Of a stretch of DNA of 47,582 bases, positions 1 to 8,673 are shown in pieces (positions within the stretch are counted from its first letter, which is position 1; the number at the start of each line of letters is the position of its first letter). A program made the position numbers and the translations under genes. The stretch is from Microbacterium sp. (lineage in GTDB: Bacteria > Actinomycetota > Actinomycetes > Actinomycetales > Microbacteriaceae). A model generated the notes under the pieces. That model was given only the letters and a program-made list of their open reading frames with translations, made no database searches and had not been told where the DNA came from. The DNA lies in assembly GCF_011620665.1 (NCBI RefSeq), contig NZ_WOYQ01000005.1, positions 27,636 through 75,217 on the forward strand, read 5' to 3'.

Positions 1-195
1 GGAGTCGCCGAAGGTGGGACGTACTCCGCCGGGAGTGGGACACACGCCGCTGGAGGATGCGCCGGCTTTGGCTGCCGGACTGGGTTAAGGGCCGCCTGTG
101 CGCTTCCGTGTGTCCCAGTTTCGGTCGCTCGGGTGGGTTGGGAGTCGCCGAAGGTGGGACGTACTCCGCCGGGAGTGGGACACACGCCGCTGGAG
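1..195. repeat. 55-bp direct repeat, two copies
   Basis: Positions 1-55 and 141-195 are identical, an offset of 140 bp. Each copy contains two GTGGGAC motifs 21 bp apart. The first copy begins at the window edge, so the repeat may extend further left. Confidence 0.9.
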
Positions 196-240
196 CTGGG
201 ACACACGCCCCAGAAGCTGGGACACAGCAGAATGCGGGAC
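110..240. repeat. TGGGACAC repeat element with 21-bp period (copy 1)
   Basis: The element opens with an inverted motif GTGTCCCA at 110-117, followed by GTCGCTC at 124-130 and GCCGAAGG at 147-154. GTGGGAC/CTGGGAC motifs then start at 154, 175, 196 and 217, exactly 21 bp apart, with a degenerate GCGGGAC at 234. The same order of motifs recurs at 38850-38923 downstream of groL, which suggests a dispersed family of intergenic repeats. Function unknown. Confidence 0.75.
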
Positions 241-350
241 ACTCGCGGAGAAGCGGCATGCGCCGAGAAGAGGCATGAGAGGGAGGATGCGCGCGTGCGG
301 AGATGGGTGCCTGCGGAGGATGGCGCTTGCCCCGCCGGGGAGGCCCGAGA

Positions 351-441
351 GAGAGCGAGACTCAGCCGAAGCGGCCTGAGAGAGCGAGACTCAGCCGAAG
401 CGGCCCGAGAGAGAGCGAGACTCAGCCGAAGCGGCCCGAGA
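351..441. repeat. Three tandem copies of a 29-31 bp unit including the pstB 3' end
   Basis: Units begin at 351, 380 and 411 and share GAGAGCGAGACTCAGCC followed by GAAGCGGCC. The third copy overlaps the pstB terminus: its TCA at 422-424 is the TGA stop of pstB on the minus strand. The two outer copies therefore look like duplications of the last codons, stop and immediate downstream sequence of pstB, as expected from replication slippage. Confidence 0.85.
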
Positions 442-1201
442 CGTAGTCCTCGGTGGCTTGGATGGCCGGGGTCGTGAAGATCGCGTTTGTGTCGTTGTAC
501 TCGATGAGCTTGCCCGGCTGGCCGGTGCCGGCGATGTTGAAGAACGCCGTCTTGTCCGAGACCCGCGACGCCTGCTGCATATTGTGGGTCACGATGACGA
601 TCGTGTAGTCCTTCTTGAGCTCCTCGATGAGCTCCTCGATCGCGAAGGTCGAGATCGGGTCGAGCGCGGAGCACGGTTCGTCCATCAGCAGCACATCGGG
701 CGAGACGGCGATCGCGCGCGCGATGCACAGGCGCTGCTGCTGCCCGCCGGAGAGGCCCGAGCCGGGCCTGTCGAGGCGGTCCTTGACCTCGTTCCAGAGG
801 TTCGCGCCCTGCAGCGACTGCTCGACCAGGGCATCGGCATCGCTCTTGGAGATCCGCCTGTTGTTCAGCTTCACGCCGGCAAGTACGTTCTCCTTGATCG
901 ACATCGTGGGGAACGGGTTCGGGCGCTGGAAGACCATCCCCACCTGACGGCGCACGAGCACCGGGTCGACACCCGGACCGTACAGGTCGTCGCCGTCGAG
1001 GAGGACCTCACCCTCGACGCGGGCACCGGGGATGACCTCGTGCATGCGGTTCAGGGTGCGCAAGAACGTGGACTTGCCGCAGCCCGACGGACCGATGAAG
1101 GCAGTGACGGAGCGCGGCTGGATCTCGAGGCTGACGCCCTCGACGGCGAGGAAATCGCTGTAGTAGACGTTCAAGTCGTTGACTTCGATGCTCTTGGACA
1201 C
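422..1201 (-). CDS. pstB: Phosphate ABC transporter ATP-binding protein PstB
   Basis: This is the cytoplasmic ATPase that powers high-affinity phosphate import through PstA and PstC. The 259-residue length is normal for the family. Visible motifs are Walker [10 protein letters not shown] (residues 37-45), the PstB-typical Q-loop QRPNPFP (92-98), the ABC signature LSGGQ (150-154), Walker B LLMDEP (171-176) and the switch His206. The start is GTG at 1201, behind a TGAGGAA ribosome binding site. It is the last gene of pstS-pstC-pstA-pstB, 46 bp after pstA. Its final codons (VSGRFG and the stop) lie inside a tandemly repeated sequence. Confidence 0.97.
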   Translation of the reverse strand: MSKSIEVNDLNVYYSDFLAVEGVSLEIQPRSVTAFIGPSGCGKSTFLRTLNRMHEVIPGARVEGEVLLDGDDLYGPGVDPVLVRRQVGMVFQRPNPFPTMSIKENVLAGVKLNNRRISKSDADALVEQSLQGANLWNEVKDRLDRPGSGLSGGQQQRLCIARAIAVSPDVLLMDEPCSALDPISTFAIEELIEELKKDYTIVIVTHNMQQASRVSDKTAFFNIAGTGQPGKLIEYNDTNAIFTTPAIQATEDYVSGRFG

Positions 1202-1247
1202 GGTTCCTCAGGTTTCGCTTTCGGGTGAGTTCAGGGTGCCGTGCAGG

Positions 1248-2354
1248 TCAGCGGCCCATCTTGGGGGAGAAGATCTTCGCGACCAGACGCGCGATCAGGT
1301 TGAGCGCCATGACGATGACGATGAGGGTGAGGGCTGCGGCCCAGGCTCGGTCGATATACGCCGAAGCCGGGGTGCCCTGGTTCATGAACTGTGAGTAGGC
1401 GAAGACGGGGAGTGTCGCCATACGGTCGCTGAAGAGGTCGAAGTTCATCGACGCGGTGACCCCTGCAGTCAGCAGCAGGGGTGCCGTTTCACCGATGACG
1501 CGTGAGATCGACAGCATGACTCCCGTTGTGATGCCCGCGAGCGAAGTGGGCAGAACCACCTTCACGATCGTCAGCCACTTCGGCACACCCAGTGCGTACG
1601 CCGCTTCGCGAAGTTCGTTCGGCACGAGGCGCAGCATCTCTTCGCTGGAGCGCACGACGACCGGGATCATGAGCACGGCGAGGGCGAGCGATCCCATGAT
1701 TCCCATGCGTACGCCCGGTCCGAAGAAGAGCGCGAACAGGGCGAACGCGAACAGGCCGGCCACGATCGACGGGATGCCGGTCATGACATCGACGAGAAAT
1801 CGGATGCTCCGGGCCATCCGGCCGTCGTGGCCGTACTCGACGAGGTAGATGGCGGTGAGCAGTCCGATCGGAATCGAGACCACTGCCGCGGCGAGGGTGA
1901 TCAGCAGCGTCCCGACGATCGCATGCAGCGCCCCGCCGCCTTCGCCGACCACGTTGCGCATGGAAGAGGTGAAGAACTCCGCAGAGATGCCGGCCACGCC
2001 GTTGACCACGACCGTCCAGGTGACCGAGATCAGCGGCACCATCGCGAGTGCGAAAGCCGCTGTGACCAACCCGACCACCAGACGATCGACGCCTCTGCGG
2101 CGGCCCTCGACCAGCGTGGAGGTCACCGAGATCAAGATCAGGCAGATCAGGACGGACACGACGGCCCATCCGGGGACGTTGAATGCCCCATCGGGCGCCA
2201 GCGCGAGCACCCAGAAGATCAGGGCGCTGATGACGGCGCTGATCCCCAGAATGGCCCACGGCGCCCAGTTGGGAAGATGGCCGCTTGTGAGCTGGCTTGA
2301 TTTCGGCACGGCGACCTTCGATGGGGCCGGTGCGGGAGCGGTGGTCATGGTCAT
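1248..2354 (-). CDS. pstA: Phosphate ABC transporter permease PstA
   Basis: One of the two membrane subunits of the phosphate importer. The 368-residue protein has an N-terminal cytoplasmic stretch of about 30 residues (MTMTTAPAPAP...), several hydrophobic segments and the ABC permease coupling loop near EAAYALGVPKW, which docks on PstB. An in-frame upstream ATG would add 36 unlikely residues running into pstC, so ATG at 2354 is chosen; it lies just past the pstC stop (2356-2358). The close packing implies co-translation with pstC. Confidence 0.95.
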   Translation of the reverse strand: MTMTTAPAPAPSKVAVPKSSQLTSGHLPNWAPWAILGISAVISALIFWVLALAPDGAFNVPGWAVVSVLICLILISVTSTLVEGRRRGVDRLVVGLVTAAFALAMVPLISVTWTVVVNGVAGISAEFFTSSMRNVVGEGGGALHAIVGTLLITLAAAVVSIPIGLLTAIYLVEYGHDGRMARSIRFLVDVMTGIPSIVAGLFAFALFALFFGPGVRMGIMGSLALAVLMIPVVVRSSEEMLRLVPNELREAAYALGVPKWLTIVKVVLPTSLAGITTGVMLSISRVIGETAPLLLTAGVTASMNFDLFSDRMATLPVFAYSQFMNQGTPASAYIDRAWAAALTLIVIVMALNLIARLVAKIFSPKMGR

Positions 2355-2355
2355 G

Positions 2356-3309
2356 TCAGTTGGCCCCCGAGAATTCCTTGCGGCGGTCGACGACCCAGCG
2401 TGCGACGGCGTTGACGATGAACGTGACGATGAAAAGAATGAGACCCGTGGCAACGAGCACATTGATGTTCGTGCCGTACGCCTCGGGGAACGTCAAGGCG
2501 ATGTTGGCCGGAATCGTCCCGGGATTCTCGGCGGTGAGAAGTCGGATGCTGATGATGTTGGCAACCGAGAGCACCATCGCCACTGCCATCGTCTCGCCGA
2601 GGGCACGGCCGAGGCCGAGCATCGAGGCCGAGACGATTCCACTCCGGCCGTAGGGGAAGACAGCCATCCGGACCATCTCCCAGCGCGTTGCGCCCAGTGC
2701 CAGCGCCGCCTCTTCGTGGAGGACGGGGGTCTGAAGGAAGATCTCACGACAGATCGCGGTGATGATCGGCATGACCATGACGGCGAGGACGATGGCGGCC
2801 GTGAAGATCGTGCGCCCGGTGCCCGAGACCGTTCCGCTGAAGAGCGGGAACCATCCCACATTGGCGTTCAGCCATGCGTAGACGGGCAGGACGGCGGGCG
2901 CGAGCACCAGGATTCCCCACAGACCGAAGACGACGGACGGCACAGCGGCCAAGAGGTCCACGATGTAGCCGAGGGCTTGCGCCAGTCGCCGCGGCGCGTA
3001 GTGCGAAATGAACAGCGCGACGGCGATCGACACCGGTACCGCCATGAGGAGGGCGAGGAGCGCCGCCCAGATTGTGCCGAAGGCGAGCGGCCAGACGTAG
3101 TCCCAGAAATCGCTGCGAAGGATCGAGGCAGTCGCTTTCGTGGCCGAGATGCCCGGTATCGACTGGATGATCAGAAAGATCGCGACCGCTGCCAGCGTGA
3201 CGAGGATCATGGCAGCGGCGCCGAGGGCAGTCGCCGAGAACCAGCGGTCGCCGGGACGCTGCTTGGGTTTCGGTCGGGGAGCGACCGTCTGCGCCGGTGT
3301 CGTGGTCAT
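2356..3309 (-). CDS. pstC: Phosphate ABC transporter permease PstC
   Basis: The partner permease of PstA in the inner membrane. The 317-residue product begins MTTTPAQTVAPRPKPKQRPGD, a basic cytoplasmic tail, followed by about six hydrophobic segments. The coupling loop reads EEAALALGATRWEM, the usual EAA loop. ATG at 3309 is preferred over an upstream in-frame start at 3390, which would run back into the 3' end of pstS. It lies 77 bp after pstS, and the gap contains GC-rich dyad sequence that could attenuate distal expression, as is common after substrate-binding protein genes. Confidence 0.95.
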   Translation of the reverse strand: MTTTPAQTVAPRPKPKQRPGDRWFSATALGAAAMILVTLAAVAIFLIIQSIPGISATKATASILRSDFWDYVWPLAFGTIWAALLALLMAVPVSIAVALFISHYAPRRLAQALGYIVDLLAAVPSVVFGLWGILVLAPAVLPVYAWLNANVGWFPLFSGTVSGTGRTIFTAAIVLAVMVMPIITAICREIFLQTPVLHEEAALALGATRWEMVRMAVFPYGRSGIVSASMLGLGRALGETMAVAMVLSVANIISIRLLTAENPGTIPANIALTFPEAYGTNINVLVATGLILFIVTFIVNAVARWVVDRRKEFSGAN

Positions 3310-3386
3310 GGATCCGTTTCCCCTCGGTGGTGTAAAACCCGTGGTGTGCCCGGTCCGGCGAATCGCCGGACCGGGCACACCGAGCG

Positions 3387-4493
3387 TCACTCAGTGACGA
3401 TCAGGTCGATCGCAGACTGCATCGCGGAGCGCTGCGTGTCCGAGATGGGCGCGCTGCCAGCCGCGGCTGCCGCGGCATCCTGACCCTCAGCGCTGATCAC
3501 ATACTCGAGGAATCCCTTGACCAGCGGCGCCACGGCGGCGTCGGTGTACTCCTCGCAGGCGATCATGTAGCTGACGAGCACGATCGGGTACGCGGCCGTG
3601 TCGGGAGTGCGGTCGAGCGCGATCGCCAGGTCTCCGGCGGTGCGCCCCTCTTCTCGCGGCGACGCGTCGACGACGGCGGCGGCAGCCTCCGGCGAGAACG
3701 ACACGAACTCGCCGCCGACCTCGACCGCGACGGTTCCGAAGCCCTCGGCGCGCGACGCGTCGGCGTATCCGATGGTTCCGGTTCCGCCGTCAACGGCGGC
3801 GACGACTCCCGAAGTCTGCGGGGCTGCTTCGCCGGCCACGGGCGTCGCCGGCCACACACCGTCGGCCTCCCACGTCCACACCGCAGGTGCGGCCTGGGAG
3901 AGGTAATCGGTGAAGTTCTCCGTGGTGCCGGAGTCATCGGCGCGGTGCACGGGGGTGATGGCGAGGTCCGGCAGCGACACGCCCTCGTTGCTCGCGGCGA
4001 TCGCAGGGTCGTTCCAGTTCGTGATCGTGCCGGCGAAGATGCCGGCGACCGTCGCGGGATCCATGTTGAGCGTCTCGATGCCGTCGAGTTTGAAGATGAC
4101 GGCGATCGGTGAGATGTACGACGGCATCTGGATGATGTCGGTACCCTCGACGCAAGCGCTGAAGGGGCCTTCGGCGATCTCGTCAGTGGTGAACGCACGG
4201 TCCGATCCGGCGAAGCCCACGGCGCCGGCCTGGAACGACTCGCGCCCCGCGCCCGAGCCCGAGGGGTCGTAGGTCACGGTCGTGGCGGAGTTGATGGTCT
4301 GGAATCCTGCGGCCCAGGCCTGGACCGCGACATCCTGGGCGGACGAGCCCGCTCCGGCGAGCTCGCCGGAAAGGGACGAGGCGCCATCGGTGGGCTCGGT
4401 GTTTCCACCGGTCTCATTCGAGGCGCAAGAGGTGAGGGTAAGCGCTGCAATGGCGGCGACTGCGCCCAGTTGGGCGAGGCGGGTGAGCTTCAC
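3387..4493 (-). CDS. pstS: Phosphate-binding lipoprotein PstS
   Basis: The extracytoplasmic receptor that captures phosphate and delivers it to PstCA. The 368-residue precursor has a lipoprotein signal: a basic n-region (MKLTRL), a hydrophobic stretch and a lipobox LTSC with the lipidated Cys at residue 23, followed by an Asn/Gly/Thr/Ser linker. Typical PstS segments are GAGSSAQ near the mature N terminus and DPSGSGAGRESF, which forms part of the phosphate site. The start is GTG at 4493 behind a GAAGGAC ribosome binding site. It is the first gene of the pst operon and has a PHO box about 90 bp upstream. Confidence 0.96.
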   Translation of the reverse strand: MKLTRLAQLGAVAAIAALTLTSCASNETGGNTEPTDGASSLSGELAGAGSSAQDVAVQAWAAGFQTINSATTVTYDPSGSGAGRESFQAGAVGFAGSDRAFTTDEIAEGPFSACVEGTDIIQMPSYISPIAVIFKLDGIETLNMDPATVAGIFAGTITNWNDPAIAASNEGVSLPDLAITPVHRADDSGTTENFTDYLSQAAPAVWTWEADGVWPATPVAGEAAPQTSGVVAAVDGGTGTIGYADASRAEGFGTVAVEVGGEFVSFSPEAAAAVVDASPREEGRTAGDLAIALDRTPDTAAYPIVLVSYMIACEEYTDAAVAPLVKGFLEYVISAEGQDAAAAAAGSAPISDTQRSAMQSAIDLIVTE

Positions 4494-4582
4494 GTGTGTG
4501 TCCTTCGGGTTTGTCCTGTGATTGCGGCCCCGGTGCAGAGCCAGCCTCGACGGTAGACACCGACTCTTACGAGCGTGCGCTT

Positions 4583-4604
4583 TCCCGGTGAACGAGAGGT
4601 GAAC
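4583..4604 (-). promoter_or_regulatory. PHO box upstream of pstS
   Basis: On the minus strand two 11-bp direct repeats occur back to back: GTTCACCTCTC then GTTCACCGGGA. The perfect GTTCACC cores spaced by 11 bp match the PhoP-binding direct-repeat units described in Streptomyces (GTTCACC-type). The site is about 90 bp upstream of the pstS start and points toward it. The likely ligand is the RegX3/PhoP-type regulator encoded at 21413. Confidence 0.8.
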
Positions 4605-4665
4605 GCGCGGCGCACTGATCGGCGCGAACCGGCACCCCGTTCTCTTTCGGCCAACTCGCCCGGAC

Positions 4666-4678
4666 TAGTCTGTGAGCC
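4666..4678 (+). promoter_or_regulatory. Leaderless -10 hexamer before the synthetase locus
   Basis: TAGTCT at 4666-4671 is followed by 7 nt and then ATG at 4679. This is the same geometry seen at gpmA, ispDF and other genes here, so transcription probably starts at or next to that ATG. No Shine-Dalgarno sequence precedes it. Confidence 0.5.
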
Positions 4679-4735
4679 ATGACGAAGTCGAGCAAAGCCG
4701 AGCGCGTGCTGTCGCGCCCGGACGTCCTCTCCTGA
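4679..4735 (+). CDS. Possible 18-residue leader peptide or frameshifted synthetase N terminus
   Basis: ATG at 4679, placed 7 nt behind a TAGTCT hexamer, opens an 18-codon frame reading MTKSSKAERVLSRPDVLS and ending at TGA 4733-4735. The synthetase frame continues 3 nt later from GTG 4738. The two frames would join smoothly (...RPDV then LLTVSTSG...) if the CTCTC at 4726-4730 were two bases shorter. It is therefore either a short upstream reading frame that couples translation, or the true N terminus separated by a natural or sequencing frameshift. I cannot tell which from one sequence. Confidence 0.35.
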   Translation: MTKSSKAERVLSRPDVLS

Positions 4736-4737
4736 CC

Positions 4738-7700
4738 GTGTCGACATCCGGTACCGCGATCCTGGATCGTTCGCAGGCGGCTGCTGACCCACGCACCCTT
4801 GTCGACATCATCCGGCAGACCACGGCGCGCCACCCCGAGGCGTCGGCGATCGACGACGGCTCCGGAGCGCTCAGCTACCGCGAGCTGATGGCACGCGTCG
4901 GCGCAACGGCGGCCCGCCTGCACGCGGCCGGAGTGCGGCGCGGCGACCGGGTCGGCGTGCGGATGCCCTCCGGCTCGAAGGAGCTGTACATCAGCATCCT
5001 CGGCGTACTGGCTGCCGGTGCCGCGTACGTGCCGGTGGATGCCGACGACCCGGACGAGCGGGCGCGACTCGTCTTCGGTGAGGCGCGCGTGCACGGCGTC
5101 ATCACGGGCACCGGCGCATACGCCCCGGTCAGCGCCGAGGATGGGGACCCGGACGAGTCGCCGCTGTTCGCGGGCAATGCTCCGCATCCGTCCACGCACG
5201 CCCTCGTGACCGTGCCGCCGCCGACCGCCGACGACGACGCGTGGATCATCTTCACCTCCGGGTCGACCGGAGTCCCCAAGGGTGTCGCGGTCACGCATCG
5301 CTCGGCGGCCGCCTTCGTCGACGCCGAGGCGCGCCTGTTCGCGCAGGATGCCCCGCTCGGTCCGCAGGACCGTGTGCTGGCGGGCCTCTCGGTCGCATTC
5401 GATGCGTCGTGTGAAGAGATGTGGCTGGCCTGGCGACACGGGGCGTGCCTCGTGCCCGCTCCCCGCTCGCTCGTGCGCTCGGGAGAGGACCTCGGACCCT
5501 GGCTGCTGCGGCAGGGCATCACGGTGGTCTCCACGGTTCCGACGCTTGCGGCGATGTGGCCCGCGGACTCGATCGAGAACGTCCGCCTGCTGATCTTCGG
5601 CGGTGAGGCGTGCCCGCCCGAGCTCGCGGCCCGCTTGGCGGCGGAAGGACGCGAAGTCTGGAACACCTACGGGCCCACCGAAGCGACGGTCGTCGCGTGC
5701 GCCGCGCCGCTCGGCGGTCCGGGGCCTGTCCGCATCGGACTGCCGCTCGACGGCTGGAGCCTCGCTGTCGTCGACGCCGACGGGCAGCCCGTCGCGGACG
5801 GCGAGATCGGAGAGCTGATCATCGGCGGCGTGGGACTGGCGCGCTATCTGGATCCGGCGAAGGATGCCGAGAAGTACGCCGCGATGCCGACCCTCGGCTG
5901 GGATCGCGCCTACCGCTCCGGTGACCTCGTCCGCTTCGAGAGCGCCGGGCTCGTCTTTCAGGGGCGCGCCGACGATCAGGTCAAGGTCGGCGGCCGTCGC
6001 ATCGAACTGGGCGAGGTCGAAGCGGCCCTGCAGGATCTTCCGGGAGTGACGGGCGCAGCGGTCGCCGTCCGGATGACCGAGGCCGGCGTGCCCGTGCTGG
6101 TCGGGTATCTCGCGGCGTCCCCCGATTTCGACCGACTCGCCGCGCGCGCCGACCTCGCCGAGCGGCTGCCCGCTCCGATGGTCCCGCTGCTGGCCGTCGT
6201 CGACGACCTGCCGATCCGCACCTCGGGCAAGGTGGATCGCGCGGCGCTTCCCTGGCCGCTCCCCGACGTGGAGCTGCCGCACCCGGACTTCTCGCCGGGG
6301 GAGGCCTGGCTCGCGCAGCAGTGGCAGGCGGTCCTCGGCATGCCGGTGACCGGCACCAAGGTCGACTTCTTCGACCTCGGCGGCGGATCGCTGGCGGCGG
6401 CCCAGCTCGTCTCCCGCATCCGTACGCGGGTTCCGGAGTTCTCCGTCGCCGACATCTACGACGTGCCCCGCCTCGGCGCGATGGCGAAGGCCCTCGGCGC
6501 CGCTCTGCACGACGACGCCGACGACACCTTCCACCGGCCCCAGCCCACGCCGCGTCGGATGCAGTGGATGCAGTCGCTTCTGGGTGCGCCGCTGTTCGTC
6601 CTGTCCGGCATCCGGTGGATGCTGTACCTGCTCATCGCCTCGGCCCTTCTCCGCCTGACGCCCGGCTTCGAGGTGCTGCCCGCTGCCCCCTGGCCCGTTC
6701 TCGTGATCGGGCTTCTCGTGTTCGCGACGCCGTTCGGTCGGATGATCATCGCGGCGGCCTCCGCCCGTGTGCTCCTGGCCGGGCTTCGACCCGGCGACTA
6801 TCCGCGCGGCGGGTGGGTGCACGTGCGGCTCTGGCTCGCTGAGCAGATCGCCGACCAGGTCGATGCGGTGGGGCTGGCCGGCGCACCGTGGATCGGGTAC
6901 TACGCCCGCGCTCTCGGCGCGCGCATCGGCGAGGGCGTCGATCTGCATGCGCTTCCCCCGATCACCGGGATGCTCGAGATCGGCGACGGCGCGGCGATCG
7001 AACCCGAGGTCGACCTGTCCGGCTACTGGATCGACGGCGACGTCGTTCGCATCGGCGGCATCCGGATCGGAGCCGGAGCGACGATCGGGTCGCGCAGCAC
7101 TCTCGCTCCGGGCACCCGGATCGGCCGCCGCGCCGAGATCGCTCCCGGCTCAGCCGTGTTCGGCCGCGTGCGCGCCGATCAGAACTGGGCAGGGTCACCC
7201 GCCGTGCGCACCGGCGGACGATCGGGAGCGTGGCCCGCCGATCGAGCTCCCGCTCCGAACCGCTGGCTGTGGGCGTATGCGACCTCGGCGGTCTTCCTCG
7301 CCGTGCTGCCGATCGCTTCCTTCGCCGTCGGCGGGCTGGTCCTCGCGCGCGGAATGGTCGGAGCCGCGACGCTCGGCGCGGCTCTGGGCGGCGCTCTCCT
7401 GTGGCTCGTCCCCGCGGTTCTCGTGGCAGGCCTCGTCTACGCCGCCGCGGTCTTCGTCTGCGTCCGGCTGCTGGCCATCGGCCTCGCCGAGGGAACGTAT
7501 CCGGTGCGCAGCCGCATCGGGTGGCAGGCCTGGACGACCGAGCGACTGCTCGACTCGGCGCGCACGATCCTGTTCCCGCTCTACTCGAGTCTGTTCACAC
7601 CCGTCTGGCTCCGGATGCTGGGAACCCGCGTCGGCCGCGACGTGGAGGCCTCGACGGTTCTTCTGCTGCCCTCGATGACACGCATCGAGGACGGCGCGTT

Positions 7701-8673
7701 CCTGGCCGATGACACGATGGTCGCTTCCTACGAGTTGCGCGGCGGGTGGATGCGGCTCGGCCCGGTGCGCATCGGCAAGCGGGCCTTCCTCGGCAATTCC
7801 GGCATGGCAGCCCCCGGACATCGCGTGCCCCGAGACGGGCTCGTCGCGGTGCTCTCGTCGGCGCCCGCGAAGGCCAAGGCGGGCTCATCCTGGTTGGGCT
7901 CCCCGGCGGTGCGCCTGCGCCGGCTCTCCGCCGAAGGCGACCAGGCGCGCACCTACCAGCCGCCCCGGCGCCTGCGCGTCGCGCGGGCGCTCTGGGAGCT
8001 GTGCCGCTTCGTCCCCGTCGTCATCACCTGCGCGATGGGGGTGTTCGTGCTGTTCGCTCTGGCCGCCCTGGTCGAGGCCGTGGGTCTCGGCTGGGCGGTC
8101 CTCCTCTCCGGCGTGGTGCTCATGACGGCCGGCGCGATCGCGGCGGGCATTTCCACGATCGCGAAGTGGCTCATCGTCGGCCCGATCCGAGCCGGCGAAC
8201 ACCCGCTCTGGTCGAGCTTCGTCTGGCGCACCGAGGTATCCGACACCTTCACCGAAATGCTCGCGGCTCCGTGGTTCGCCCGCGCCGCCACGGGCACTCC
8301 CGCCCTCGCGGTATGGCTGCGATCGCTCGGCGCGACCATCGGACGCGGCGTCTGGTGCGACAGCTACTGGCTGCCGGAGCCGGATCTGGTCACGCTCGGC
8401 GACGGATCGACGGTCAATCGTGGGTGCGTCGTGCAGACGCACCTGTTCCATGATCGAATCATGAGTATGGATACCGTCGAACTGGAAGCGGGGGCGACCC
8501 TCGGCCCCCACAGCGTGATCCTCCCGGCGGCCTCGATCGGCGCGCACGCGACCGTGGGGCCGGCCTCGCTCGTCATGCGCGGCGAGTCGGTGCCGATCGG
8601 CTCACGCTGGAGCGGCAACCCCATCGGGCCGTGGCGTGCGGTGAAGGCGCGCGCGTACCAGTCGACATCGTGA
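4738..8673 (+). CDS. Pls/PosA-type membrane-bound nonribosomal peptide synthetase
   Basis: A 1311-residue single-module synthetase. Residues about 20-510 are an adenylation domain: [11 protein letters not shown] (about 172), [18 protein letters not shown] (about 308), [27 protein letters not shown] in two parts (about 409) and [10 protein letters not shown] (about 495). A carrier domain follows, with attachment Ser551 in DLGGGSL. Then come three pairs of hydrophobic segments (about 608-681, 843-918, 1083-1151), each followed by a hexapeptide-repeat, left-handed beta-helix acyltransferase-like domain. There is no condensation domain with HHxxxDG and no thioesterase. This A-T-membrane-three-tandem-domain plan is that of epsilon-poly-lysine synthetase (Pls), which makes isopeptide-linked amino acid homopolymers. 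The substrate cannot be read with confidence. The start is uncertain (GTG 4738; see the 18-codon frame at 4679). The next gene overlaps by 4 nt. Confidence 0.85.
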   Translation: MSTSGTAILDRSQAAADPRTLVDIIRQTTARHPEASAIDDGSGALSYRELMARVGATAARLHAAGVRRGDRVGVRMPSGSKELYISILGVLAAGAAYVPVDADDPDERARLVFGEARVHGVITGTGAYAPVSAEDGDPDESPLFAGNAPHPSTHALVTVPPPTADDDAWIIFTSGSTGVPKGVAVTHRSAAAFVDAEARLFAQDAPLGPQDRVLAGLSVAFDASCEEMWLAWRHGACLVPAPRSLVRSGEDLGPWLLRQGITVVSTVPTLAAMWPADSIENVRLLIFGGEACPPELAARLAAEGREVWNTYGPTEATVVACAAPLGGPGPVRIGLPLDGWSLAVVDADGQPVADGEIGELIIGGVGLARYLDPAKDAEKYAAMPTLGWDRAYRSGDLVRFESAGLVFQGRADDQVKVGGRRIELGEVEAALQDLPGVTGAAVAVRMTEAGVPVLVGYLAASPDFDRLAARADLAERLPAPMVPLLAVVDDLPIRTSGKVDRAALPWPLPDVELPHPDFSPGEAWLAQQWQAVLGMPVTGTKVDFFDLGGGSLAAAQLVSRIRTRVPEFSVADIYDVPRLGAMAKALGAALHDDADDTFHRPQPTPRRMQWMQSLLGAPLFVLSGIRWMLYLLIASALLRLTPGFEVLPAAPWPVLVIGLLVFATPFGRMIIAAASARVLLAGLRPGDYPRGGWVHVRLWLAEQIADQVDAVGLAGAPWIGYYARALGARIGEGVDLHALPPITGMLEIGDGAAIEPEVDLSGYWIDGDVVRIGGIRIGAGATIGSRSTLAPGTRIGRRAEIAPGSAVFGRVRADQNWAGSPAVRTGGRSGAWPADRAPAPNRWLWAYATSAVFLAVLPIASFAVGGLVLARGMVGAATLGAALGGALLWLVPAVLVAGLVYAAAVFVCVRLLAIGLAEGTYPVRSRIGWQAWTTERLLDSARTILFPLYSSLFTPVWLRMLGTRVGRDVEASTVLLLPSMTRIEDGAFLADDTMVASYELRGGWMRLGPVRIGKRAFLGNSGMAAPGHRVPRDGLVAVLSSAPAKAKAGSSWLGSPAVRLRRLSAEGDQARTYQPPRRLRVARALWELCRFVPVVITCAMGVFVLFALAALVEAVGLGWAVLLSGVVLMTAGAIAAGISTIAKWLIVGPIRAGEHPLWSSFVWRTEVSDTFTEMLAAPWFARAATGTPALAVWLRSLGATIGRGVWCDSYWLPEPDLVTLGDGSTVNRGCVVQTHLFHDRIMSMDTVELEAGATLGPHSVILPAASIGAHATVGPASLVMRGESVPIGSRWSGNPIGPWRAVKARAYQSTS

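Larger units (their letters stand above)
1..421. other. Gene-free, repeat-rich left end
   Basis: No reading frame here looks like a real protein: the open frames are short, overlap on both strands and translate to Arg/Gly/Ala-rich low-complexity sequence. The stretch holds a duplicated 55-bp segment, an array of TGGGAC motifs spaced about 21 bp apart, and tandem copies of the pstB 3' end. It lies downstream of pstB, so it may also carry that operon's transcript end, but I see no hairpin followed by a T run. Confidence 0.7.

Noticed and set aside
1..441. CRISPR array
   Set aside because: The repeats are 10-31 bp, adjoining or regularly degenerate, without unique spacers of constant length and without cas genes.
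1849..3483. Plus-strand frame (544 codons) over pstA/pstC
   Set aside because: Antisense to two intact permease genes; low-complexity, charged composition.
4672..4740. GTG 4672 as start of the synthetase
   Set aside because: The added 22 residues are Arg/Ala-rich, and the GTG directly abuts the TAGTCT hexamer, too close for a promoter-start pair.
4567..6948. Long antisense frame (793 codons) opposite the synthetase
   Set aside because: It lies across the A domain of a well-supported gene; composition is Arg/Gly/Asp-rich and no domain is visible. High GC opens such frames.
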